Part shown: piece after piece, positions 8,904 through 18,068 of the stretch
How positions within the stretch are numbered: position 1 is the stretch's first letter
Layout of the letters: the number at the start of each line of letters is the position of its first letter
NCBI GenBank assembly: GCA_035536995.1
Contig: DATLNB010000032.1
Location: 27,366 to 91,365 of the forward strand
Direction: 5' to 3'
Source: AV80 sp035536995
GTDB taxonomy: Bacteria; Verrucomicrobiota; Verrucomicrobiia; Chthoniobacterales; UBA10450
DNA: 64,000 nt
Made by a program: the position numbers and the translations under genes
Notes under the pieces: model-generated
The model's database searches: none
Told to the model about the DNA's origin: nothing
Seen by the model: the letters and a program-made list of their open reading frames with translations, nothing else

Positions 8904-9749
8904 CTACGCGGGCACGTAGCGCCCCTGGTCCGGCACAGCAATGTCGTCGAAGTTTACGGCGAGATGACGCAGCGCGTGAAGCATCTCCTCGCCTTGCATT
9001 GCCTGGCCGTGGCCGGTGATGACAATGTCCGGCTCGAGGTCGGCCAGCTGTTTGACGGAAGCACCGGCCGCAGGCCAGTCGGGCGTGAAATACATTGGCG
9101 GCCCGTGCATCTCCGGGTCCTGGGTTGCAACTGCATACACCGATTCCTGGGCCGTAGTGACAAAAGCATCGCCCGCTATCAAGAGCCGGTCACTCTCTCG
9201 CCAAAGGGAGATATGCCCCGGCGAATGGCCGGGAGTTGCAATCCATCGCCAACCCGGCATGCCCGGCACCGTGTTTTCCGGCAGGCGGCGCAACCGGTTA
9301 CTCACATCGATCGGCCCTTTGGGATAAAGAGGAGAAAGCAGCGCCATTAATCCGCCGCCGACGGTCGGGTCCGGAGGCGGATAGGAGGAGGTTCCGTCGA
9401 GATAAGGATGCTCGAGGGGGTGGGCGTAGATCGGCGCGTCCCATTTATCGGAAAGCTCTTTCAAGCCGCCGATGTGATCGAAGTGGCCGTGGGTCAGGAC
9501 GATGGCGGCAGGGCGGGAGTTTTTACCAAAGCGTTTTTCCGCTGCGTTTTCGATCAACCCGGTGGTGCCGAAGACCCCCGCGTCGATCAGCGTCCATTCG
9601 CGGTCCGGCGCGCCGGGCCGGCCGAAGAAGACGACGTTGACAATCGCCAGACGCCGATAGGCGACGTCGGCCGCGATCTGATGGGTGGAGTCGTCACCGG
9701 TTTCGGCCGCTGCGACGGCGCTTTCGTCGAGTGGAATTTGTTGGGCCAT
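8904..9749 (-). CDS. MBL-fold metallo-hydrolase
   Basis: A 281-residue metallo-beta-lactamase-fold hydrolase. The zinc-binding motif HGHFDH (LTHGHFDHIGG, about residues 97-108) is intact, and further metal ligands are seen in TPGHSPGHISLW, in AGDAF and in the C-terminal TGHGQ. It resembles glyoxalase-II-like and lactonase-like members. There is no export signal, so it is cytoplasmic. The substrate cannot be inferred. The neighbouring gaps (8765-8903 and 9750-9850) hold nothing I can identify. Confidence 0.82.
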   Translation of the reverse strand: MAQQIPLDESAVAAAETGDDSTHQIAADVAYRRLAIVNVVFFGRPGAPDREWTLIDAGVFGTTGLIENAAEKRFGKNSRPAAIVLTHGHFDHIGGLKELSDKWDAPIYAHPLEHPYLDGTSSYPPPDPTVGGGLMALLSPLYPKGPIDVSNRLRRLPENTVPGMPGWRWIATPGHSPGHISLWRESDRLLIAGDAFVTTAQESVYAVATQDPEMHGPPMYFTPDWPAAGASVKQLADLEPDIVITGHGQAMQGEEMLHALRHLAVNFDDIAVPDQGRYVPA

Positions 9750-9850
9750 AGCGAGACGAATCGCCGCCGGCGGCCCGCACAGATGTGCGAAAAGGGATCA
9801 CTCTCCGCGTTGCGGGATAACGATCGACAGGATGGCAACGAGCAGCTGGG

Positions 9851-12190
9851 TCACGCCGCGGTCCGCGCGGCGGAATCTTTCGATCGTATGATCCGCTCGA
9901 TCTCCGCGCGGAGGCGGTCCCAATCTACGGGCTTGGTTAAGTGCGCGGCGAAGCCTGCGGCGGCGCTGGCCGCAACGTCTTCCTCGGTCCCAAAACCGCT
10001 CAACGCGATACCTTTGATTCCCTGGGTCTCGCGGAGATGTTTCATGAGCTCGAGACCGCTGCCATCGGGCAGCCCGAGGTCGCTGACCAGAAGATCGAAC
10101 CGGTGGTTCGCGGCGAGATTGCGCGCGTCGGCCAGGGTGCCGGCGTGGCTCACCTCGAACCCGGCATTGCGCAGGATCCGCCGCAGGACGCGGGCGGTGT
10201 CTTCGTGGTCTTCGACGAAGAGAATCTCGACATGTTTTGCCCGCGGGGGCTCGCTCTCGAGGAACAGAACGGGTCCTTCGAGCAAAGACGTTTCCATCGC
10301 GTTGAGCGTCACGGTGAAGGTTGCGCCACGGCCGGGGCCATCGCTGCGCGCCTCGATCGTGCCCAGGTGCAGGTCCACGACGCGCTTGCTGATCGCGAGG
10401 CCCAGCCCGAGCCCTCCGAATTTGCTGGTGATCGTGTCGCCGCCCTGCTCGAACGCGTCAAAAATCCGCGGCAACAATTTTTGGTCGATGCCAATGCCGC
10501 TGTCCGTGATCTCAATGATGATCTGGTGCAGCGGGTTGTTGTGGGTCCGGATTTCGATCCGGCCGCCTTCCGGCGTGAACTTGGCAGAGTTCTTGACCAG
10601 GTTCCAAAAAACCTGTTGAAGGCGCGCTGGATCGGCCCAGCAATGATGTTCCCGGGCCTCGAAATTGCGGACGACCTGAATTTTTTTGCCAACGACGTCC
10701 CCCGCAGAAATGCCGAGCGCGTGCTCTATCGTGGCGTGAATATCGACAGCGTCATTATGCAGCTCGAGCTTCCCGTGGGCGATGCGGGTCAGGTCGAGCA
10801 GATCGTCAATCAGGAGAGCCTCGAGCTCTACGTTGCGCTGGAGGACTTCGAGGTCGCGCCGGAGATCTTCGGAAAGATTTGGTTCGCGCCGGAGCGACGC
10901 GATTGTCATCAGCACAGGCGTAAGGGGCGTGCGCAACTCGTGGGAAAGCATGGCCAGGAAACGGTCCTTCGAGCGGTTTGCTTCCTCGGCTTCATTCTTC
11001 GCGCGTTGCAAAAGGAACTCCGCGTTTTTCTTGTCGGTGATGTCGAGCATCGTCCCGATAAAACGAGTGACCCGACCGGAGGAATCGAGGACAGCGCGGC
11101 CTCGCTCGGCTACCCAGCGTTCCTTGCCGTCGGCGATCCCGATCGTCCGGTACTCGATATCGAAACGTCCGCTGCTGCCCGGCTGGGCCACTCCGGCGAC
11201 GGTTTCGTGCACGATGTGACGGTCGTCCGGATGCACGCCGTTCAGATACGTCTCGTAGGTCACGGTCACCTCGGCTGGAATCCCGAACAACTCACGGCTG
11301 CGGTCGGAGAATTGGAGCTCGCCCGTCGCCGGATAAAAATCGAAAGTTCCGATATCCGCCGCTTCGGTGGCGAGACGGAGACGTTCCTGGCTGTCGCGTA
11401 ACTTCGCTTCGCGTTCGCGCGAGAGGCGTTCCTGTTCCCTGCGCTCGGTGACATCGGCGCGAAAAACAACAATGCCGTTCGTGGTCGGGTAGATGCGAGT
11501 GTCGAGCCAGCGACCCCATGGGGCGTGGAAAAATTCCCCCTGGGTGGGCCGCCGTTCGTTCATCGAGATATGGGCGAGCCGGTAGAATTCGCTGTCGACG
11601 GCCTCGGGAAAAATCTCCCAGATATTTCGGCCGAGCATTTTTTCGCGCGGCTTTCCGGCGAGCTCCGCGACGCGTTCGTTGACATAAACGTAGCGCCAAT
11701 CCCGGTCGAGATAGGAAAAGGCGTCGCTGATACTGGCCAGAACGGTCTCTCGTTCCTCGATGAGATCGCGCACTTCGTGCTGGCGCTGCCGCGCTCGCAG
11801 GGCGACCCGGAGGGAGCTGACGAGCGTAATGGTGCGAAGCGGACGCTCGAGCAGAGTGATGTTGATTCGCGACCCAAAAATATCCAGCGCGCGAAAGCTC
11901 GCGTCATCGCCCCCGGCGCCGCTGGTCAAAATTATTACCGGGATATCAGACCACGGAGGCTGGCGCTCGAGCTTCTCGCGAAGGGCGGCTACTTCCGAAA
12001 CCAACAGCGCTTCTTCCGCGATTACCAGGGCCGCGCTTTCGTCGTCGATGACCGCGGCGGCTTCGGTCAGCCGGAGGAAGCTCCGCGCGGGGATCGATGC
12101 ATCACGCAGAACGTTTTCCGCGAGCGCTGCGTCCTTGCCGGTCGGGGCGACGATCAGCACTACGCCGCTGCGGCGTTCATCTTTTTCCAT
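9851..12190 (-). CDS. Hybrid sensor histidine kinase with PAS domains and C-terminal receiver
   Basis: A 779-residue soluble signalling protein (numbering below counts from a GTG two codons upstream). In order it has a degenerate receiver-like N-terminus (about 10-130), two PAS domains (about 150-255 and 270-395), HisKA with the phospho-acceptor in MLSHELRTPLTP (His about 419), an HATPase_c domain with NSAKF, DSGIGID and GGLGLGLAIS, and a C-terminal receiver domain with LLVSDLGLPDGSG. No membrane segment is visible, so it senses something cytoplasmic. I chose ATG 12190 over GTG 12196; both overlap the end of the KaiC-like gene upstream, which implies coupled translation. No separate output regulator is visible; the KaiC-like protein may be the partner. 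Confidence 0.9.
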   Translation of the reverse strand: MEKDERRSGVVLIVAPTGKDAALAENVLRDASIPARSFLRLTEAAAVIDDESAALVIAEEALLVSEVAALREKLERQPPWSDIPVIILTSGAGGDDASFRALDIFGSRINITLLERPLRTITLVSSLRVALRARQRQHEVRDLIEERETVLASISDAFSYLDRDWRYVYVNERVAELAGKPREKMLGRNIWEIFPEAVDSEFYRLAHISMNERRPTQGEFFHAPWGRWLDTRIYPTTNGIVVFRADVTERREQERLSREREAKLRDSQERLRLATEAADIGTFDFYPATGELQFSDRSRELFGIPAEVTVTYETYLNGVHPDDRHIVHETVAGVAQPGSSGRFDIEYRTIGIADGKERWVAERGRAVLDSSGRVTRFIGTMLDITDKKNAEFLLQRAKNEAEEANRSKDRFLAMLSHELRTPLTPVLMTIASLRREPNLSEDLRRDLEVLQRNVELEALLIDDLLDLTRIAHGKLELHNDAVDIHATIEHALGISAGDVVGKKIQVVRNFEAREHHCWADPARLQQVFWNLVKNSAKFTPEGGRIEIRTHNNPLHQIIIEITDSGIGIDQKLLPRIFDAFEQGGDTITSKFGGLGLGLAISKRVVDLHLGTIEARSDGPGRGATFTVTLNAMETSLLEGPVLFLESEPPRAKHVEILFVEDHEDTARVLRRILRNAGFEVSHAGTLADARNLAANHRFDLLVSDLGLPDGSGLELMKHLRETQGIKGIALSGFGTEEDVAASAAAGFAAHLTKPVDWDRLRAEIERIIRSKDSAARTAA

Positions 12191-13685
12191 GGGCACGCCG
12201 CGTCTTGGGTCGCGGTTGCTTTTTCACCAGAACAGGGACGCCCGTCAGAACACCGCGGAAATGCGTCAACGGCGGCCCGACCTTGATACCGTCGCGGTCG
12301 ATCAACAGTTCACGAATGGTGGTTTCGTGGTGCCCGGTCCGTTTCTTAATTACCGAAAGCGCTTTGTGGACGGCGCCATCGGCCTCAAAGAATCGCAGGG
12401 TGATCACCGTGTCCGCCAGGTAGGTGACATCGAGGACGGATTGCATCTGCCCCATCAGACCCTGCGGGGAGACGACCATCATCGTCACAACCCCCTGTTG
12501 ATTCAGGAAAGTCAGGAGCTCGTGCAGATGCAGATTCACGGAGCGCTGTTCCATCGCGTGAAGATAGCCGTTCAGGCTGTCGAGATAGATGACCCTCGCG
12601 TTCCAGTTCTCGACGTCACTTTGAATTCGGCAGGACAACTCCCCGGGCAATAACTCCGCCGGATCGATTTGCCTTATCTTCATGACTCCGTTCTCGACCA
12701 GTTCTTCGAGGCCGAAGCCGAGTCCTCGCGCCCGCGCGAACAAGATCGGAAGGCTTTCATCGAACGTGTAAATGGAAACCCGCTCGCCGCGTTGCGCTGC
12801 GGCCATGGCGAAGGTCAGCGCGAGATTCGATTTTCCGGACCCGGGCGGCCCCGAAAGAAGCGTCGCTGTTCCGCGGGAAAGGCCGCCGCCCAGCAGATCG
12901 TTAAGGCCTTTCACTCCACTCGAAAGGTTTTCGTTAGGGAATTCGCGATGATGTTCCGCCGCGACCAGGCGAGGGAAAACCCGGAGGCCGCCGCGCTCGA
13001 TCACGAAGTCGTTGTAACCACCGAGGTAGGTCGTGCCTCGAATTTTCTTCACCAGCAAACGGCGCCGCGCCGCCCCGACTTCCGGGGCCAGCTGCTCCAG
13101 CTGGAGGACGCCATGCGCCAGGCTCTGGACATGCGCGCCGTCGGAGTTGGCCGTCCCATCGTCGAGCAGGAGGGAAGTGCAGTTTTTTCCGGCAAGGTAC
13201 TGCTTGAAAGCGAGGATCTGGCGCCGATAACGCAGCGACGTCTGCGAAAGAAGGCGCAGCTCGGAAAGGGAATCAAAGGCAACGCGTGTCGGCCCGACCC
13301 GCGCGACAGCTTCCAGGAGGAGGCGCGTCGTTTGACTCAACTCGACCTCGGAAGGGTGGAAAAGCGTGTTTTGAGATTCCAGCGCGAGTTGCTTGTCAAT
13401 GGCTGCGAGCTCCACGATCTCGACGCCATCCAGGGACCAGCCGTGGGAGCGCGCGACCTCTTCCACTTCGTCGCGTGTTTCCGAGAGGCTGATGTACAAG
13501 ACCTTCTCGCCCGCCTTCGCGCCGGTCAGGAGGAATTGAAGCGCTAGCGTCGTTTTCCCGGATCCCGGCGATCCTTCGACGAGATAGATACGCCGCGAGG
13601 GCAGGCCGCCGCCAATTACGCGATCGAGTCCCGGGACGCCCGTCGCGCATTTCGCGGCGGTGGGGGGCGGCTCCTTTGTTTTCAC
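12177..13685 (-). CDS. KaiC-like double RecA-domain ATPase
   Basis: A 502-residue protein with two KaiC/RadA-type ATPase domains. Domain 1 has GVPGLDRVIGGGLPSRRIYLVEGSPGSGKTT (P-loop about 38-46) and the acidic LSETRD. Domain 2 has GVKGLNDLLGGGL...SGPPGSGKSN and FDES, which match the catalytic glutamate regions of KaiC. The C-terminal region (YLADTVITLRFFE...KALSVIKKRTGHHETTIREL) aligns with KaiC, but Thr-Tyr occupies the place of the autophosphorylated Ser431-Thr432 pair. It starts at GTG and overlaps the following hybrid kinase gene. No kaiA or kaiB is present, so it is not a cyanobacterial clock but a signalling ATPase of unknown output. Confidence 0.85.
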   Translation of the reverse strand: MKTKEPPPTAAKCATGVPGLDRVIGGGLPSRRIYLVEGSPGSGKTTLALQFLLTGAKAGEKVLYISLSETRDEVEEVARSHGWSLDGVEIVELAAIDKQLALESQNTLFHPSEVELSQTTRLLLEAVARVGPTRVAFDSLSELRLLSQTSLRYRRQILAFKQYLAGKNCTSLLLDDGTANSDGAHVQSLAHGVLQLEQLAPEVGAARRRLLVKKIRGTTYLGGYNDFVIERGGLRVFPRLVAAEHHREFPNENLSSGVKGLNDLLGGGLSRGTATLLSGPPGSGKSNLALTFAMAAAQRGERVSIYTFDESLPILFARARGLGFGLEELVENGVMKIRQIDPAELLPGELSCRIQSDVENWNARVIYLDSLNGYLHAMEQRSVNLHLHELLTFLNQQGVVTMMVVSPQGLMGQMQSVLDVTYLADTVITLRFFEADGAVHKALSVIKKRTGHHETTIRELLIDRDGIKVGPPLTHFRGVLTGVPVLVKKQPRPKTRRAHGKR

Positions 13686-13784
13686 TCGCGGGCGACTCTA
13701 CGAAAGCGACGCACAAATGCCAGCAAGATCGGTCTTCCGCGGAAAATCTTGGAGCTTTGCAACGGGCGCCGCGGCGAACGGACG

Positions 13785-16256
13785 ATGCCCCTCAACGCCG
13801 CGCTCGTCGCCGACGGGTGTGTGCTATTTTCCTCGATGCCGGCCGGCCTCGAAATCAACCTGGTTGTGCCGGATCTTTGGCAACAGGAAGCCGTTCGCGC
13901 CCTTCGAGAAGGAAAAGACGTAGTCGTCCAGGCGCCGACTGGTTCCGGCAAGACTTACATCTTTGAGCTTCTTTATCCGTCGCTCAAGGGGCAGGCGATT
14001 TTCACTGTCCCGACGCGGGCCCTGGCCAACGACAAGCTCGCGGAGTGGCGCGCCCGTGGTTGGGACGTGGGGATTGCAACCGGCGATCTCGCCTTGAACC
14101 TTGGCGCTAAAGTTTTGGTGGCGACGCTCGAAACTCAACGCGCGCGTTTTCTTCGTCGCGACGGGCCGAAGCTGCTCGTGGTGGACGAATATCAGATGAT
14201 CGCCGACCCGGTTCGCGGCGTGCATTACGAGTTGACGCTCGCCCTGGCGCCGCCGCATACGCAGCTCCTGTTACTCAGCGGCAGTGTCCAGAATCCGCAG
14301 GACGTAGTCGCGTGGCTGGAGCGGATTGGGCGCAACCCCGTCCTGATCTCGCACCAGGAGCGCCCGGTCCCGCTCGAGGAAATCGACTTACGGGCGCTCT
14401 CGGAATCGCAATTCGTCCAGACCCGAAGCTTCTGGCCTCGGATGATTGGCAAAGCGCTGCGGGCGGAGCTCGCGCCTGTGCTGGTGTTCGCGCCGCGGCG
14501 GAATGCGAGTGAGGAAATGGCCCAGGCCATGGCATCGGCGGTTTCGTTGCGCGATCCGTTGCCGCTTTCGCCGGAACAGGAGGCGCTCGCGGGAAAGAAG
14601 CTGGCGAAGTTGTTGCGGAACCGGGTGGCCTATCATCATAGCGGCCTGAGTTATGCCGTGCGCGCGGGCTTGATCGAGCCGTTGGCAAAAGCAGGGCAGC
14701 TCAATGTTGTCGTTGCGACAATGGGGCTGGCCGCAGGGATCAATTTCTCGATGAGATCGGTATTGGTAACCGATACCCGTTACAAGGCCGGTAATTTCGA
14801 TCGCCACGTCGAAGCGGATGAACTTTTGCAAATGTTCGGGCGGGCCGGGCGCCGCGGATTGGATGAGACCGGATACGTCCTCGGCCTGCCGGATATTCCG
14901 CGGCTGGGCGACGCGCGGCCGCGGAAACTGAAACGGGCAACGCAAGTCGATTGGCCGAGCCTGATCAGCGTGATGCGAGCTGTAGCCGGGATCGATGATC
15001 CCGGCTCCGACGTTCCGTTCGCTGCCGCGGTTCACCTGAGCCGCTCACTTTTCAGCGTTCAAGATGTCCCGATCGGGGCGGAGCATTCGCTTTCCACCGG
15101 CGCGCGCCCGTGTGGACTCTGGGTGGATGCGGAGCGGGCGCGGTTCGTCCGCCGGCCGATAAGAGAGAGCCTTAATTCGGTGGGAGAATGGGAGCCAAGG
15201 CCGGCGGCTCCGCAAACGGTGTCGTTAGGCCAGCTCCTCATTCGGGAGAACGAGACCTGGGTCGGGGCATTAACAGTTCCGCGAATGCTTGACGGGCGCG
15301 GGTTCGGCAATCTCTGCAAACTGCGCGAGAAAGGAATTTACGGACGCGAAATTCCGCTCGCCACCGTGACCGGCGAAGATGAAATCGCGCCGGTAAAATG
15401 GTTACGAAAGAAGCTGGCGAAGAAAACGATGACACGTCGCGAGTTCGACCAAGCCGTGTCCGGATTGTTGCCAGAAATAACCGGAGGCGAAATCGCGGAG
15501 ACGGTGACACGTGGGAATACGGTCTCAGGGCGAATCGATTTCTCCGCCGCAACGATAGAGGCGCTCGTCGATTCGCGGGGCGCGGCGCTGCTCGACCCGC
15601 CGGAACGCGATGCGCTGCCGCTCGTTTGCCGGACGTGCGATCAACTGACGCACGACCGCACGGTGCCGATAACGGCGTCGCCCGCCTACGCCTGGCGCCA
15701 GCTGGGTTTGGTCGCGCCCGATGGCACCCCGACCCGGCGCGGGGTTTTGTTCTCGTTCTTTCATGCCGGCGAAGGCCTCGCAATTGCCGCCGCTCTCGAG
15801 GACGAGACGTACCCGATCGACGACCTCGTGTTCGATCTCGCGAACATCCGGGCGGGGCCGCGCTTCGCCGGTGAAGATGCCCTGCTTGGAGGCCGGCTCG
15901 GGATTCTCTGCCAGCGGGTCCATGGCCGGGGCGATTATCCCGGTTATCTCGAGATGGGAGTCCCGGCCCAATATGGCTCCGGCGCGTCTGAAGCGATCCG
16001 CGAGCTGATTTCAAATCCGTCCGCGCGCTATCGTCTCACCAACGAATCGCTGCGCCACGGCGACATCGAGCGCGCACTGATGGAATGGCGGAGCCTGCTT
16101 CGCCACATCGTTGGTGCGCCTGATCTGGATTGGGAACGCTGGCACGCGCTCCGAAAAAGCGCGGCCCATTTTATCGGGAACACTTCCTCGCCGGCGGCGG
16201 TCGAGTTCCCGCCGCTTCTGGCCTCGCAGCGAATAGGTCGTATAGGACGCATATGA
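13785..16256 (+). CDS. Ski2-like DEAD/DEAH-box helicase
   Basis: An 823-residue superfamily-2 helicase. Walker A APTGSGKT lies at 50-57, DEYQ at about 133, and later motifs VVVATMGLAAGINF and DELLQMFGRAGRRGLDETG place it near the Ski2/Hel308 group of nucleic-acid unwinding enzymes. The C-terminal 400 residues are not recognised. The start is ATG 13785 (MPLNAAL); an earlier ATG lacks homology. A REP-like hairpin lies inside the gene (14982-15004), encoding AGIDDPGS, and the last residues IGRIGRI are encoded by a repeat word. The stop overlaps the agmatine deiminase start (ATGA). It is divergent from the KaiC-like gene. Whether it acts on RNA or DNA is unknown. Confidence 0.82.
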   Translation: MPLNAALVADGCVLFSSMPAGLEINLVVPDLWQQEAVRALREGKDVVVQAPTGSGKTYIFELLYPSLKGQAIFTVPTRALANDKLAEWRARGWDVGIATGDLALNLGAKVLVATLETQRARFLRRDGPKLLVVDEYQMIADPVRGVHYELTLALAPPHTQLLLLSGSVQNPQDVVAWLERIGRNPVLISHQERPVPLEEIDLRALSESQFVQTRSFWPRMIGKALRAELAPVLVFAPRRNASEEMAQAMASAVSLRDPLPLSPEQEALAGKKLAKLLRNRVAYHHSGLSYAVRAGLIEPLAKAGQLNVVVATMGLAAGINFSMRSVLVTDTRYKAGNFDRHVEADELLQMFGRAGRRGLDETGYVLGLPDIPRLGDARPRKLKRATQVDWPSLISVMRAVAGIDDPGSDVPFAAAVHLSRSLFSVQDVPIGAEHSLSTGARPCGLWVDAERARFVRRPIRESLNSVGEWEPRPAAPQTVSLGQLLIRENETWVGALTVPRMLDGRGFGNLCKLREKGIYGREIPLATVTGEDEIAPVKWLRKKLAKKTMTRREFDQAVSGLLPEITGGEIAETVTRGNTVSGRIDFSAATIEALVDSRGAALLDPPERDALPLVCRTCDQLTHDRTVPITASPAYAWRQLGLVAPDGTPTRRGVLFSFFHAGEGLAIAAALEDETYPIDDLVFDLANIRAGPRFAGEDALLGGRLGILCQRVHGRGDYPGYLEMGVPAQYGSGASEAIRELISNPSARYRLTNESLRHGDIERALMEWRSLLRHIVGAPDLDWERWHALRKSAAHFIGNTSSPAAVEFPPLLASQRIGRIGRI
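14982..15004 (+). repeat. REP-like hairpin with GTAG head inside the helicase gene
   Basis: GTAG (14982-14985) is followed by CCGGGATC-GAT-GATCCCGG, a perfect 8-base stem. It is translated in frame as part of the helicase without breaking it. The core matches the hairpins at 5271 and 26017. Confidence 0.65.
16232..16256 (+). repeat. ATAGGTC-word repeat forming the helicase C-terminus
   Basis: AATAGGTCGTATAGGACG and the following CATATGA use the same words as the spacer at 24150-24180. Here they are translated as RIGRIGRI and supply the helicase stop and the start of the next gene. Confidence 0.5.
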
Positions 16257-17290
16257 CGGAAGACGAGAAACCAGCGGCCCTCGGTTACCGGATGCCGGCC
16301 GAGTGGGAGCCGCATGCAGCGACGTGGCTTTCGTGGCCGCGCCGTGAGGGAATTAGTTTTCCGGGAGCGTACGACCGCGTCATGCCGGCCTTCCGCCGGA
16401 TGGTCGAAGCCCTCCTGACGTCGGAACCGGTGTCCATCAACGTCAGCAATGCTGCACACGAAGCCGAGGCGCGCGCTGTTCTCGACGGCGTGCCCCAGGA
16501 ACACCTGACCTTTCACCGGATTCCGACAAACGAGCCGTGGTGCCGCGATCACGGTCCGATCTTTCTTGTTCGTGGGAAAGAGCCGCGCCTGGCCGTGGTG
16601 GACTGGGATTACAACGCGTGGGGCGGCAAGTATCCGCCATGCGATCTCGATGAGGTCGTCCCGACGCGCGTGGCCGAGCTCCTCGGTGTGCCGGTTTTTT
16701 ATCCGCAGATGATCCTGGAAGGCGGCTCGATCGACGTGAATGGCGCCGGCGCCCTGCTGACCTCCGAAGGTTGTCTCCTAAACCAGAACCGGAATCCGAC
16801 TCTGGCCCGCGAACAAATCGAGCAACGGCTCCGTGATTTCCTCGGTGTAACAGACGTTCTTTGGCTGGGCGAGGGGATCGAGGGAGACGACACCGACGGA
16901 CATATTGATGATCTGGCTCGGTTCGTGGACGAGCGCACCATCGTGACCGTGATCGAACAGAACCGCGACGACCCGAACTACGAGCCGCTCCAGGAAAATC
17001 TGGACCGTCTGCGTGCGATGAGCTGGAAAGGTGCGTCGTTCAAAATCGTCACGCTACCTATGCCAGCCCGGATCGATCGTGAAGATCTGAGGTTACCTGC
17101 GAGTTACGCGAACTTTTACATCGCCAACGATTGTGTCCTGCTTCCCATCTTTAACGATCCGAAGGATGCCGAAGCGGAGGCAACCCTCGCGGAACTTTTC
17201 CCGACGCGTCGGATCGTGCCGATCGATTGCACGGAATTGATCTGGGGCCTTGGGGCCTTCCATTGCCTGACTCAGCAGCAACCCCTGTAG
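16253..17290 (+). CDS. aguA: Agmatine deiminase (peptidylarginine-deiminase family)
   Basis: A 345-residue enzyme that converts agmatine to N-carbamoylputrescine in putrescine synthesis. The sequence shows MPAEWEPHAATWLSWP at the N-terminus, EPWCRDHGPIF, the ILEGGSIDVNG block, TDGHIDDLARF with the catalytic His/Asp, and the C-terminal catalytic cysteine region WGLGAFHCLTQQQP. All expected active-site regions are present. The start ATG overlaps the helicase stop (ATGA), so translation is coupled; a functional link to the helicase is not obvious. No N-carbamoylputrescine amidase gene, the usual partner, is seen nearby. Its stop codon lies in the head of a REP-like element. Confidence 0.92.
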   Translation: MTEDEKPAALGYRMPAEWEPHAATWLSWPRREGISFPGAYDRVMPAFRRMVEALLTSEPVSINVSNAAHEAEARAVLDGVPQEHLTFHRIPTNEPWCRDHGPIFLVRGKEPRLAVVDWDYNAWGGKYPPCDLDEVVPTRVAELLGVPVFYPQMILEGGSIDVNGAGALLTSEGCLLNQNRNPTLAREQIEQRLRDFLGVTDVLWLGEGIEGDDTDGHIDDLARFVDERTIVTVIEQNRDDPNYEPLQENLDRLRAMSWKGASFKIVTLPMPARIDREDLRLPASYANFYIANDCVLLPIFNDPKDAEAEATLAELFPTRRIVPIDCTELIWGLGAFHCLTQQQPL

Positions 17291-17364
17291 CCGCCGCCCT
17301 GTGGGCGGCGTGAGTGTGACGAAGGTTGGAAGGCCGCGCTTCCCACAGCGAAGCGGCTACAGGG
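17283..17364. repeat. Convergent pair of GTAG-head REP-like hairpins
   Basis: A perfect 12-base inverted repeat, CCCTGTAGCCGC (17283-17294) and GCGGCTACAGGG (17353-17364), encloses two hairpins. The left one is CGCCGCCC-TGT-GGGCGGCG (17292-17310). The right one, on the minus strand, has a stem CGCTTC/GAAGCG. The TAG of each CTGTAGC arm is the stop codon of the adjoining gene, aguA on the left and the esterase on the right. It probably works as a bidirectional terminator. Confidence 0.7.
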
Positions 17365-18046
17365 CGGAAGCGTTTTCCACTTTTTTCCGCAGCATCGGTT
17401 CCAGGACCTTCCAGACATTGTCGGCAAGGACACGCTGCCCGGCGGCGTTTGGGTGGACGCGGTCCCATTGGTTGAGCGCCGGGTTGCCGGCCACGCCTTC
17501 GAGGAAAAATGGAATCAGGGTTGCGCGATTTTTTTGCGCGAGCGCGGCGAACATTGCCCCGAAGGCGCTGACGTAATCCTCGCTCGCGTACCCAGGCAAT
17601 TGCATTCCCGCGACGACAATTGCAGCCTCCGGATGTCGCGCCTGCGTCCCGTCGATGATCGCCTGGAGGTTGTCGCGAATCTGGCCGAGCTCGACCCCGC
17701 GGAAGGCATCGTTGATCCCCAGCTCCAGGACAAGAATATCGATCTTCTTATGTGCCCGGAGGAGGGACGGCAGCCGGCGCAACCCGCCCGCCGTCGTGTC
17801 GCCGCTCGAGCCGGCGTTGATCATTTCGAATTCGTAGCCGGCCGCGCGCATCTTGTCCGCGACGAGGGCCGGCCACGCCTGTTTGCGTGACAAACCGAAC
17901 CCGGCCGTGAGGCTATCGCCAAGCGCAACGATCGTGATCACTTTCGAAGCATCGCGTTTCGCAGCAGGTGCGGTTTGGACTAACGACATCGCAAGCATCG
18001 CGATGAACACGGCCCGACTTCTCAATTGCTTCGCCCTGCGACCCAT
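17357..18046 (-). CDS. TesA-like SGNH/GDSL arylesterase
   Basis: A 229-residue secreted hydrolase of the TesA (lysophospholipase L1/arylesterase) type. After a basic N-terminus and hydrophobic signal (AVFIAMLAMSLVQTAPAAK) come the four family blocks: GDSLTAGFG (Ser about 45), the Gly block at NAGSSGDTTAGG, GINDAFRG, and DRVHPNAAG with the catalytic Asp and His. It is about the usual length for the family plus signal peptide. It acts in the periplasm on esters or lysophospholipids; the physiological substrate is not known. It is convergent with aguA and ends in the arm of a REP-like element. Confidence 0.88.
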   Translation of the reverse strand: MGRRAKQLRSRAVFIAMLAMSLVQTAPAAKRDASKVITIVALGDSLTAGFGLSRKQAWPALVADKMRAAGYEFEMINAGSSGDTTAGGLRRLPSLLRAHKKIDILVLELGINDAFRGVELGQIRDNLQAIIDGTQARHPEAAIVVAGMQLPGYASEDYVSAFGAMFAALAQKNRATLIPFFLEGVAGNPALNQWDRVHPNAAGQRVLADNVWKVLEPMLRKKVENASAL

Positions 18047-18068
18047 CTTAATTTCCGGCCCTCACCCG

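Noticed and set aside
9408..11401. Long open frames on the plus strand across the MBL hydrolase and histidine kinase genes
   Set aside because: They are shadow frames antisense to well-supported genes and show no family signatures.
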